A stretch of 14,610 nucleotides of DNA from Blastocatellia bacterium UBA7656 (lineage in GTDB: Bacteria; Acidobacteriota; Blastocatellia; UBA7656): positions 1-14,610 of the forward strand of contig DLHY01000071.1 in the NCBI GenBank assembly GCA_002483445.1, written 5' to 3'. The notes beneath the pieces are model-generated. The model was not told the origin of the DNA and did no database searches. It saw only the letters and a list, made by a program, of their open reading frames with translations. This document shows, one piece after another, positions 6,979-14,294 of this stretch. The translations under genes and the position numbers were made by a program. How positions within the stretch are numbered: position 1 is the stretch's first letter; each line of letters begins with the position of its first letter.

Positions 6979-8424
6979 TTAATTATCGATGATCTGAAGT
7001 GTGATGCTATTCGAACGGATGGTCGAAGCGACCACTTCTATTACGAGCGGGCCGGAGTTGCGAAGCATACTGTTTTTAAGCCGCCCGATAAGCTCTCCAA
7101 CGATTACGCCCGTGGTGCCAAGCTCCTGGCCATTGCTCACGATGACCGCACTTGGCGGGAAGCCCGTGCCGCGAACGACGACTTCATACTTCTTGCCTTT
7201 GTTCTTCGTCGTTATGGGATCGAGCAACTCGCCCGTCGAGCGGCGGCGCACGAAGGCTGAGTTTATGACAGGCGGCGGCGGCGGCTCAGTGTCTTGAGGG
7301 CCTTTGATATGATGAACGGTTCCGCCAATCCCGACGACGTAAATTTCGCCCGCTTCATCCTCGCCGAACGATGAAATGCTCAGACTGGTATCGAGCAGAC
7401 GAGTCTGCGCGCCGTTCATCAGCATGAAAATTTCGCCCGTGCAGAAATCGCCGTAGATATAAGAGCCGAGCATCATCGTCGAACGCGAGCCGCGATAAAC
7501 ATAACCTCCTGTGATCGAGCATCGCCCGCCTGTGTGACTGTACTCGGCTATGGGCGCGATCTGAGCCATCGAGGGACAAAGCAGAGGATCGTTGGCGCAG
7601 CGCGTCCCCTCGAATACGCGCCAGCCATAGTTGCCTCCGCGAGTGATAATATCTATCTCTTCGATGACATTCTGTCCGACATCTCCCGCGTACAATTCTC
7701 CCGTCAGGCGGTCGAAAGAAAATCTCCACGGGTTGCGAAGCCCAACAGCGAATATCTCATCGCGCCCGGTAGTCGGGCCGAAGAACGGGTTATTGGAAGG
7801 AGAAGAATAAGGAATCTGTCCGTTCGGCTGATCGATGTCGATGCGAAGAATCTTTCCGAGAAGCTCATTGACGTTTTGCGCGCGATTTCCCGGATCGTTG
7901 GCCGAGCCGCCATCGCCCATTCCGATGTAGAGAAATCCGTCAGGGCCGAAGGCGATCATCCCGCCGTTGTGATTGGAGAACGGCTGAGAGATTGTCAGGA
8001 TCGGAGTCTCAGTCGTATTTGCGATATTCGGATTCGATTGCGATGCGCGATATTCGGCTATGACGGTCGCGCCGTCTCCGCTGCGAGTGTAGTTGACGAA
8101 AAAGCGGCGGTTGTTTTCAAACTGCGGATGAAACGCGAGTCCCAACAGGCCGCGCTCTCCGCCCGATGATATCTTCGAAGCGATGTTCAAAAATTCCGTA
8201 GGCGCCGTCGATCCGGGTTGCAGCACAAGTATGCGCCCCCCCTGTTCCACTATGAACAATCGATTCGTGCCGTCTCCCGCGTGAGTGATGAAGATCGGCG
8301 AACTGAGGCCCGAAAGCCGTGGTTCGAGTTCTATGGTGAGCGCGGCGGTGTCCTGCGCGCTGGTTTTATAAAGCGCCGGACTCAAAGCGCAGATCGCAAG
8401 GCAAACAAGTAAAACTTTTTTCAT
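6979..8424 (-). CDS. Secreted PQQ-dependent sugar dehydrogenase (GSDH family) with C-terminal Ig-like domain
   Basis: 481 residues from the ATG at 8424, preceded by AAGGAAA and starting the signal peptide MKKVLLVCLAICALS...; the open frame to 8508 adds a charged, proline-rich stretch and is not used. Residues about 33-375 are a GSDH-type beta-propeller: ERGLLGLAFHPQF (90-102), NHNGGMIAFGPDGFLYIGMG (151-170) with H152 in the catalytic position of soluble glucose dehydrogenase, LLGKILRIDID (188-198), GLRNPWRFSFD (228-238) with R230, GDVGQNVIEEID (247-258). Cysteines at 276, 283, 302 and 328 are placed for disulfides. After a PPPPP hinge (381-385) a domain of about 95 residues ends the protein; it matches the last domain of the next gene (GRLKNS). 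Probable role is PQQ-linked oxidation of an aldose in the periplasm. The true substrate is unknown, as the family also includes proteins without shown glucose activity. Confidence 0.88.
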   Translation of the reverse strand: MKKVLLVCLAICALSPALYKTSAQDTAALTIELEPRLSGLSSPIFITHAGDGTNRLFIVEQGGRILVLQPGSTAPTEFLNIASKISSGGERGLLGLAFHPQFENNRRFFVNYTRSGDGATVIAEYRASQSNPNIANTTETPILTISQPFSNHNGGMIAFGPDGFLYIGMGDGGSANDPGNRAQNVNELLGKILRIDIDQPNGQIPYSSPSNNPFFGPTTGRDEIFAVGLRNPWRFSFDRLTGELYAGDVGQNVIEEIDIITRGGNYGWRVFEGTRCANDPLLCPSMAQIAPIAEYSHTGGRCSITGGYVYRGSRSTMMLGSYIYGDFCTGEIFMLMNGAQTRLLDTSLSISSFGEDEAGEIYVVGIGGTVHHIKGPQDTEPPPPPVINSAFVRRRSTGELLDPITTKNKGKKYEVVVRGTGFPPSAVIVSNGQELGTTGVIVGELIGRLKNSMLRNSGPLVIEVVASTIRSNSITLQIIDN

Positions 8425-8548
8425 GGCTTTCCTTGTCCCACAAGTTTCAATCAAAGAGTGAGCAGGGGGAGAGACTTTTGCGGGCAAGTTCCGGGGACGA
8501 GGTTGCACGTAAATAGTAACGCGCTGAGCTTGAGGCTGTCCAACGCGA

Positions 8549-9439
8549 TCAATTCAAACTATCAAGCGCGCGACGCACCGAATGGTTGTGAGCCGCAAGC
8601 AATCGCTCGGCTTCATCTCGTGAAACGCGCGCTCGCGCCATCACTATTGCGACGCGGAGATCATTGTTTGCTTCTTCGCATATCCGCGCGGCTTCATCCG
8701 CTTCAAGTTTGGCTTCTTCAGCAAGTATCGCGCGGGCGCGCGCCCGGAGCTTTGCGTTGCTCGCTTTGAGATTCGACATCAGATTGCCGCAGACAAGACC
8801 GAGCCTTATCATCGCGCCTGTAGAAAGCATGTTCAGAATCATCTTCTGCGCCGTTCCTGCTTTCAGGCGCGAAGAGCCTGCGATGACTTCAGGCCCGACC
8901 ACCGGCGCTATGCTTATGTCGGCTTCCCCGGCCATCTGAGATGAGGGATTGCACGTCACTGCGACGACGAGAGCGCCTATTTGCTTTGCGTGGCGAAGAG
9001 CGCCGAGCGTGTAGGGGGTGTTGCCGCTTGCGGAAATTCCTACGACCGCATCTCGACTGCCCACGCCCGCTTCTTCCATATCGCGCGCAGCCTGACCGGG
9101 ATCGTCTTCGGCTGATTCGACTGATTTGTGCAATGCGTCGTATCCGCCTGCGATTATGCCTTGCACCGTGTCGGGCGAGACGCCGAACGTCGGCGGGCAT
9201 TCCGAAGCGTCAAGCACGCCTAATCGCCCGCTCGTTCCTGTTCCGATGTAAAACAATCGCCCGCCCGCGCTCAGTCTTTCAACTATCGCGTCAATGGCCG
9301 CAGCCACAGAGTCAAGCACTTTCGATACTGAATCGGCTACCGTGCGGTCTTCTTCGTTTATCAACCGAACGATTTCAATCGCGCTCTTCAGATCGATGTC
9401 TTTCGTTTTCGGATTCGCCTGTTCTGTTACCGGCTTCAT
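8549..9439 (-). CDS. murQ: N-acetylmuramic acid 6-phosphate etherase MurQ
   Basis: Cytoplasmic enzyme of 296 residues, the usual MurQ length. It cleaves the D-lactyl ether of MurNAc-6-phosphate to GlcNAc-6-phosphate and D-lactate in peptidoglycan recycling. The SIS-domain signature is nearly textbook: GRLFYIGTGTSGRLGVLDAS (60-79), followed by ECPPTFGV. The catalytic Glu pair is present as E80 (SECPPT) and E111 (ESAEDD), with the same 31-residue spacing as in E. coli MurQ. GISASGNTPYTLGAL (134-148), TCNPSS (162-167) and GSSRLKAGTAQKMILNMLST (188-207) are also family-typical. The C-terminal helical part (about 240-294) resembles the UBA-like tail of the family. The start at 9439 has only a weak GGAAAA-type ribosome binding site, but TEQANPKTKDID lines up with other MurQ N-termini. 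No AnmK or MurP is next to it. The 43-bp gap to the upstream exported dikinase-like gene suggests co-transcription. Confidence 0.96.
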   Translation of the reverse strand: MKPVTEQANPKTKDIDLKSAIEIVRLINEEDRTVADSVSKVLDSVAAAIDAIVERLSAGGRLFYIGTGTSGRLGVLDASECPPTFGVSPDTVQGIIAGGYDALHKSVESAEDDPGQAARDMEEAGVGSRDAVVGISASGNTPYTLGALRHAKQIGALVVAVTCNPSSQMAGEADISIAPVVGPEVIAGSSRLKAGTAQKMILNMLSTGAMIRLGLVCGNLMSNLKASNAKLRARARAILAEEAKLEADEAARICEEANNDLRVAIVMARARVSRDEAERLLAAHNHSVRRALDSLN

Positions 9440-9454
9440 GCTTTTTTCCAGTGG

Positions 9455-9473
9455 CGCAAGCTGTCAGCTTGCG
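9455..9473. repeat. 19-bp palindrome between dikinase-like gene and murQ
   Basis: CGCAAGCTG T CAGCTTGCG: two perfect 9-bp arms around one base, taking up half of the 43-bp intergenic gap just upstream of the murQ ribosome binding site. No T run follows on the minus strand, so it is not a normal terminator. It may be a REP-like dispersed palindrome, an mRNA stabiliser or a weak attenuator. Confidence 0.7.
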
Positions 9474-9482
9474 TTTGCGAAT

Positions 9483-11381
9483 CTAACGGCGAGAACTGAC
9501 AGTCTGCTCTATGAATGGCCGCGACTGAACTATGTGCAAAAGCCCGCGCGCATAGAGCCATTCCGTATCCTGATCGCGACCCGCGAACACTCGCTTGAGC
9601 GCAATCGCCGCCCGCGCAAGCCGTCTTATCATAGCGTCGGTCAACACGGCGCGACGTTCTTCGATCTTCACTTCTTTGACGCCGCCGCGCTCGTCGAACA
9701 CGAGTTTCGTGTCTTCGTCGGATCGCGTCAGCACCCGAATCGCATTCGAGCGCGGATTATAAATCACCTGTTCGGCAACCCGTCGGCCTTCGACCACTTT
9801 TATTCCAAGCCCGCGCTTGGCGTTGATGTAAACCGCGCCGCGATTCATTGGATCGAAAGGATCGGCGGTGATCGCCACGCCCGCGCTCTCTGCATCGATG
9901 CCTTCCTGAACGAGCACCGCCGGATAAACGCCTAAGTGATTCATCCCGAAACTTTCTCTCGCTTCATAAGCTTCGTAATTCCACACCGAAGCCCACACCT
10001 TTTTGATCGCTTCCATCAAATGATCTCCGCCGCGCACATTCGGAACCGTAGTGTAGAGACCCGCGCCGCTGAAGTTGGCGAGGTCTTCGGCATTCGTCGA
10101 ACTTCGCGCGAAGAGTCCTTTGCCCGCAAACCGGCGATGAACTTTTTCGAGAACAGCGCGTCGAAACTCTTCGTCGTGACGGCCCTGCTCAATCCATTGA
10201 CGAATTTCGGCAAGCCGCTCTTTTCTGTATTTAGGATCGTGGACGAAACGATCTTCTTCAACCGCCGTGCTGATTTTTTCTTCGAGGTCGTTGAGTCGCA
10301 TGAACTGCTGATAGAAATAAAACGGAACAGTGAATCCGTCGGGGACGACTATGCCTGCAAGACGAGCGTTGATAATCTCGCCCAGATTTGCCGACTTCGC
10401 GCCGAAGCGTCGAGCGTCGCGCGCTCTTTGATACTTGAGGTCAGTCAGACGATTGAAAACGAGATCGGCGGGCGGGGTGATGGTGTCTGCGCGTTTTATC
10501 CACTCGCGGTTGCGCGCCGCGACCTCGCGCGGGTCGGCAGGTTCGAGTTTATAGCCTCTCTCTTCGACTTCTAGTCGCACGTATTTGCCTTCAAGCCCGA
10601 GGAAAAGTTTGTCGGCATTTTTGATCGTGGCGACAGGTATTCCCCACGCTTTCGCAAGCAGGTTGACGTGCGAGAGGGGCGAGGCCATCTCGGTCGTTAT
10701 TATTCCCGAAAGCGGAGTGAGATGAACGGGCGTTTCCTTGAATATGACGATCTGATTGCGGTCGATGACGGTCTCTTCCGTCACGCGGTCTATGACGCGA
10801 AGCTGTCCGATGCCTGCGCCCAGATTGAGCGGCTGATACTGCTGATCACGGGCAAGTTCGCTCGTCGTAAGCGCAGGGACAGTATTTAACTCTTTTGCTG
10901 TTTCTTCCTGCGCGAGCGAATTCGGCTTGAAAAATATTGGCGCGTAGAAAGTGCGTTTGATTGACGTGAAGCATTCTTCGAGAAGTTCTTTAGTCAATCG
11001 GTCGCCTTCCCAGAATTCGAAGGTGAATTTATCGGCTGAGGTTTGAAAAGCCAGGGTGCCGAGCAGGAAGCGACGATCAGTCTTGAAGTAATTCTCATCA
11101 AATGCGCGCCCGCGGTCGAGTGAAAGATATGCGGCGTTGACGAAATCGCGATGAAACTGAAACCGATTCGAGTTGACGTAGTAGACGCGCCCGCGGTCGC
11201 GGCGGTCGATGACGAACATCAGGTGAGGCAGAGCGTAGAAGCGGCCTCGATAATAAGTGCGCGACAACTGATCGAACTCCGACCGCGAGTCGATACGTTC
11301 CACCCATCGCGCAGATTGTTTTTGCCCCGCGCCACTGAGCGCGAAGGCAAGGCAGAGTGTGAGCGATAAAACCGCGCGCAT
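9483..11381 (-). CDS. Exported dikinase-like protein: phosphohistidine domain + PPDK-type ATP-grasp
   Basis: 632 residues beginning with a likely signal peptide (MRAVLSLTLCLAFALSGAG-Q); a GGGAGG ribosome binding site lies 10 nt before the ATG. Residues about 25-190 are an unrecognised N-terminal region rich in aromatic and charged residues. About 205-270 is a PEP-utiliser swivel domain with phosphohistidine candidate H238 in TEMASPLSHVNLLAKAWGIP. About 322-625 is a PPDK_N-type ATP-binding domain: GAKSANLGEI with K329, FARSSTNAEDL with R426, VQEGIDAESAGVAIT, DTEW with E607, and VQSRPF with Q619 and R621. These are counterparts of the ATP-binding residues of pyruvate phosphate dikinase. The PEP/pyruvate TIM barrel is absent, so it cannot be a standard PEP synthase. 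The domain order (His domain before ATP-grasp) is that of plant glucan water dikinase. A signal peptide on an ATP-grasp enzyme is odd, because free ATP is scarce outside the cytoplasm. The acceptor is unknown. Confidence 0.82.
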   Translation of the reverse strand: MRAVLSLTLCLAFALSGAGQKQSARWVERIDSRSEFDQLSRTYYRGRFYALPHLMFVIDRRDRGRVYYVNSNRFQFHRDFVNAAYLSLDRGRAFDENYFKTDRRFLLGTLAFQTSADKFTFEFWEGDRLTKELLEECFTSIKRTFYAPIFFKPNSLAQEETAKELNTVPALTTSELARDQQYQPLNLGAGIGQLRVIDRVTEETVIDRNQIVIFKETPVHLTPLSGIITTEMASPLSHVNLLAKAWGIPVATIKNADKLFLGLEGKYVRLEVEERGYKLEPADPREVAARNREWIKRADTITPPADLVFNRLTDLKYQRARDARRFGAKSANLGEIINARLAGIVVPDGFTVPFYFYQQFMRLNDLEEKISTAVEEDRFVHDPKYRKERLAEIRQWIEQGRHDEEFRRAVLEKVHRRFAGKGLFARSSTNAEDLANFSGAGLYTTVPNVRGGDHLMEAIKKVWASVWNYEAYEARESFGMNHLGVYPAVLVQEGIDAESAGVAITADPFDPMNRGAVYINAKRGLGIKVVEGRRVAEQVIYNPRSNAIRVLTRSDEDTKLVFDERGGVKEVKIEERRAVLTDAMIRRLARAAIALKRVFAGRDQDTEWLYARGLLHIVQSRPFIEQTVSSRR

Positions 11382-11417
11382 AATTTCAAAGCCTCCCGGT
11401 CGAGCGCCGACTTGAGA

Positions 11418-11423
11418 ATTCTA
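11418..11423 (-). promoter_or_regulatory. Candidate extended -10 box for the dikinase-like gene
   Basis: On the minus strand TGCTAGAAT forms an extended -10 element (TGn + TAGAAT, 5 of 6 to consensus). It lies in the 153-bp gap after the Uma2 gene and 36 bp before the start at 11381. No good -35 is visible at 16-18 bp. The rest of the gap shows nothing else I can name. Confidence 0.35.
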
Positions 11424-11534
11424 GCATCAACCTGGGGCTGAGTCTCACTATCTGTTTGATTTGATGATTCGTGCGCGCTCGATTTTTCAACGAAGAGGGC
11501 GAAGGAATGAAATGAGAACATTTTCAAATAACGG

Positions 11535-12068
11535 TCAGGCGCGCGAAGGGGTCTTGAATATCTCGCTGACGGGGCATCGAAAACCGGGCAACAGGTCTCC
11601 GCTCGTCAGTTCATCCTGTTCCGTCAGTATCGTGGTCTGCGTGGGCGAATGATAAATCGTAACCATTTTATGCTCAGGCGAGATGAGCCACACCTCGCGC
11701 ACGCCCGCGTCGAAGTACTCGCGCATCTTGCTGTTCATTTTTTCATAGAGATCGTTGGGCGAGATAATTTCAACGGCAAGATCGGGAGCGAAAGGCCAGA
11801 GAGTTTCCGGCTCTCCTTCTTCGGGTATGCGCGCGGCGGATACGAACGAGACATCAGGCAACCGCTCATTGCGGCCTATCTTGAAAGTCGTATCCGGCCC
11901 ATAGACTCCGCCGAGATTATTCGCTTCGCAGTGCATACCCAACCTTGCGCTGAGTCGCGTTCCAACGCCGCTGTGTCTTGCTCCGCCACTTACTTTTTCC
12001 ACTGGCTGCCCGTCGACGATCTCGTATTCTTTTTCGGCATCAAGAAGAGTTTCAGTAGTGACTGACAT
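11535..12068 (-). CDS. Uma2-family (DUF820) PD-(D/E)XK nuclease-fold protein
   Basis: 177 residues from the ATG at 12068, which has GGAGA 8 nt upstream; the TTG-initiated extension to 12098 is less likely. The Uma2 pattern is clear: YEIVDGQPVEKVSGGARHS (15-33), GPDTTFKIG, RLPDVSFVS (69-77) with D72, PDLAVEIISPND (95-106) with E100, then K110/K114 in EKMNSKMREYFDAGVREVWL, which together make the D...ExI...K catalytic layout of the restriction-endonuclease fold. The family is large in cyanobacteria, Chloroflexi, Acidobacteria and similar groups, usually in many copies, and its biological role is largely unproven; it is often annotated as an endonuclease. It is divergent from the methyltransferase/NotI-like pair, sharing a 192-bp intergenic region, but it more likely has its own promoter and is not shown to be part of that system. 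Confidence 0.88.
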   Translation of the reverse strand: MSVTTETLLDAEKEYEIVDGQPVEKVSGGARHSGVGTRLSARLGMHCEANNLGGVYGPDTTFKIGRNERLPDVSFVSAARIPEEGEPETLWPFAPDLAVEIISPNDLYEKMNSKMREYFDAGVREVWLISPEHKMVTIYHSPTQTTILTEQDELTSGDLLPGFRCPVSEIFKTPSRA

Positions 12069-12106
12069 AGCGATTATCTCCGCGGTAAAATCCAGCAAGA
12101 AAACTC

Positions 12107-12135
12107 ATTCTAGTTCCTCGGCTGGCGGGCGGCAA
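12107..12135 (-). promoter_or_regulatory. Sigma-70-type promoter for the Uma2 gene
   Basis: On the minus strand TTGCCG (12135-12130, 4 of 6 to the -35 consensus) and TAGAAT (12112-12107, 5 of 6 to -10) are separated by exactly 17 bp. The expected transcript start is near 12100, giving a leader of about 30 nt that contains the GGAGA ribosome binding site. Confidence 0.5.
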
Positions 12136-12223
12136 GATGCAGCGTGGGTCGAATGGGAGATTCTGATGATCGTGTTATTGACGGGCCTGGGTCATACAGT
12201 TTTGGTGAATGGGTGAAGGCCGA

Positions 12224-12252
12224 TTGACGGCCCGAAGGTATTGCTATTGAAT
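12224..12252 (+). promoter_or_regulatory. Candidate promoter for the methyltransferase, possibly leaderless
   Basis: TTGACG (12224-12229, 5 of 6 to -35) and TTGAAT (12247-12252, 4 of 6 to -10) lie 17 bp apart. The transcript would start at about 12259, next to the ATGATG at 12261-12266. No Shine-Dalgarno sequence is present in the 20 bases before that start, which agrees with a leaderless message. Apart from this and the Uma2 promoter, the intergenic region 12069-12260 shows no repeat or small gene I can support. Confidence 0.4.
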
Positions 12253-12260
12253 ACACTCTG

Positions 12261-14294
12261 ATGATGAGCCGAAAACCAAAAGAAGGCCGACAACTGGCTT
12301 TCGATGAATTGCTCCGCCTCTCAACCGCTGCGGTCAGCGTTGACATCGACCGTTCGTTTCCCGAAGCCTTTGCCGACGAGTTATCGCGGTGTGAGGCGTT
12401 GAACAAGCATCTCTTCCGTCCCAATACATATCTGCACAAGTGGTGGGCGCGGCGCTGCGGCTCGACATTCCGCACCATACTAAAGCAGTTTGTGCCTGAC
12501 CCTGCGCGCCGTGATTACTATGCTCCCGGCGGATTGGAGGGCAAAATCGTGCTTGATCCGATGATGGGCGGCGGTACGACCCTGCACGAAGCCATTCGGC
12601 TGGGCGCCAATGTCATAGGCGTCGATATTGACCCTATACCCATCGCACAGGCCCGCGCCTCGCTCGCGGAAGTCTATCTCACCGACTTGCAAACAGCTTT
12701 CGATTCATTCTTCGAGAAACTGTATCAATGCCTCAGTCACTATTTTCAAACTGAATGCCCTGCGTGCCAAAAGACGCTCGATTCGTGCTATACCCTGCAT
12801 GGACTCCGCAAACATTGCGCCTGTGGCGAGGTAGTGCAGATCGATCAATACGAACTGCGCCACGAGGCTGACCGCACCCTCCGTATCCGGCCCGATACAT
12901 GGGAGATCACTGATACCCATTGCATATCCGCAGGCCCGATCAAGCCCCGGCCTTTGATCACCAAAGCCGAAACGATCTGCCCCATCTGTCATCAGAAATA
13001 TCGAGACCTTCTCGACACGCCTTTCTACGCTCGTTACGTTCCGGTGGCGATAGTGGGCAACTGTCCGGAAGATGGCCTTTTTTTTCGTATGCCAGACGAT
13101 GCCGATCTGGAGCGCATCGCAAGGGCCGATGCGCTGCGGGACACTCTGGATTTCGGGGCGATAGAGCATTTCGCTGTGCAGGATGGCCCAAAGTCAGGCG
13201 ATTTACTGCGGCGCAATGTGCATTTCTACTTCGACCTGTTTTCGTCGCGCCAATTATTGTATCTCTACCATGCCATCGAAGGTCTGCGTCAGATGGAAGG
13301 AGCCGAGCGGCTCAACCTGGCCTTGCTCGTCTCGACTTCTCTGGAGTTAAACGCGATGCTGTGCGGCTACAAGGGCTGGTTCAAGCGTCGCCCCGGCGCT
13401 ATTCGACACGTCTTCGGGCTGCACGCTTACGCCTTTCAATATACGGCGGCGGAGAACAATCCGATAAACCGCGAGAAGTCATCCGGCAATTTGCAGAGGC
13501 TTTTCCACGACCGGATTGCGCGCGGGCGCAAGTGGGCTGTCGCGCCTGAAGAGCGCAAAATAGACAGGCATGGCAAAATGCAGGTGATGAAGATTCTGGG
13601 CGAGTTCGATGGCGGCACCGAAGTTTATCATCAGTCTGCATTGAGTTCCGGAGCTCAGAAATTCCTGTTGATTCACGGCGACTCGCGCCGCCTGCCCGTA
13701 GCCGATCAGTCAGTCGACATCATAGTCACTGACCCCCCTTATTATGACAGCGTGCAATACTCAGACCTGGCGACCTTCTTCAGGGTATGGCTGGCACTCA
13801 TGCTTCCCGACGATTTCAACTGGTCTTACGACGAGACGCACAGCGCGGTCGCTATCAAAAGCGGAAAAGATGAAACCAATTTCGTGAAAGTGCTATCGGG
13901 CATCTTCCGCGAATGCGCGCGGCTACTCAAGCGAGGCAGGGGGCGGATGGTATTCACCTTTCATCACTGGGATCCCAACGCATGGGCTGAATTGACGCTG
14001 GCGCTGCGTTCGGCAGGCTTTCGTTTGATGAAGGCTTATTCGGTTTTTTCCGAGCATCCGATTTCAGTTCACATCAACAACCTGAACTCTCTTAAACACG
14101 ACTCCATTCTGGTGCTGGCCTCAGCCGAGGATGTGATTGTCGGGCGATGGTCGCCGCTGACAGTAATAGATGCCAGTGACAGCGAGACCTTTTGCCGCCA
14201 GTGCAGCGCAGCGATGGGTTGGCTTTTAGAGAGTGATTACTCGCCCGACAAAGTCCGTGCAGTATGGAAGAGTCTCATTTCAGGGAGAGGTTGA
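12261..14294 (+). CDS. Zn-finger DNA methyltransferase (COG1743-like), likely partner of the NotI-like nuclease
   Basis: 677-residue SAM-dependent DNA methyltransferase, large for a type II enzyme. N-terminal LHKWWARRCGSTFRTIL (58-74) is followed by SAM motif I, IVLDPMMGGGTTLHEA (96-111), and GVDIDPIPIAQAR. Cysteine pairs CPAC (166-169) with CAC (186-188), and CPIC (240-243), suggest inserted zinc-binding knuckles, as in the COG1743 family (adenine-specific methylase with Zn ribbon). Catalytic motif IV is DPPYYDSVQYSDLATFFRVW (491-510), then a Rossmann-like C-terminal half (GRMVFTFHHW). The DPPY class methylates an exocyclic amine (N6-adenine or N4-cytosine); the sequence does not decide which. 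Start is ATG 12261 or 12264, without a visible ribosome binding site. The stop TGA is directly followed by the ATG of a NotI-family endonuclease, which argues that it protects that enzyme's site. Related methylases also occur in BREX type 3 and other defence loci, but no BREX gene is in view. Confidence 0.88.
   Translation: MMSRKPKEGRQLAFDELLRLSTAAVSVDIDRSFPEAFADELSRCEALNKHLFRPNTYLHKWWARRCGSTFRTILKQFVPDPARRDYYAPGGLEGKIVLDPMMGGGTTLHEAIRLGANVIGVDIDPIPIAQARASLAEVYLTDLQTAFDSFFEKLYQCLSHYFQTECPACQKTLDSCYTLHGLRKHCACGEVVQIDQYELRHEADRTLRIRPDTWEITDTHCISAGPIKPRPLITKAETICPICHQKYRDLLDTPFYARYVPVAIVGNCPEDGLFFRMPDDADLERIARADALRDTLDFGAIEHFAVQDGPKSGDLLRRNVHFYFDLFSSRQLLYLYHAIEGLRQMEGAERLNLALLVSTSLELNAMLCGYKGWFKRRPGAIRHVFGLHAYAFQYTAAENNPINREKSSGNLQRLFHDRIARGRKWAVAPEERKIDRHGKMQVMKILGEFDGGTEVYHQSALSSGAQKFLLIHGDSRRLPVADQSVDIIVTDPPYYDSVQYSDLATFFRVWLALMLPDDFNWSYDETHSAVAIKSGKDETNFVKVLSGIFRECARLLKRGRGRMVFTFHHWDPNAWAELTLALRSAGFRLMKAYSVFSEHPISVHINNLNSLKHDSILVLASAEDVIVGRWSPLTVIDASDSETFCRQCSAAMGWLLESDYSPDKVRAVWKSLISGRG

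Noticed and set aside
8425..8508. Extension of the GSDH-family protein by 28 residues
   Set aside because: The added stretch is proline-rich and charged and would bury the signal peptide; ATG 8424 has its own AAGGAAA.
9483..11381. Standard PEP synthase or pyruvate phosphate dikinase
   Set aside because: The PEP/pyruvate barrel is absent, the swivel domain precedes the ATP-grasp domain, and a signal peptide is present.
12069..12098. Ten-residue TTG-initiated extension of the Uma2 protein
   Set aside because: ATG 12068 has GGAGA at 8 nt, and the predicted promoter places the transcript start near 12100, leaving no room for a ribosome binding site before the TTG.
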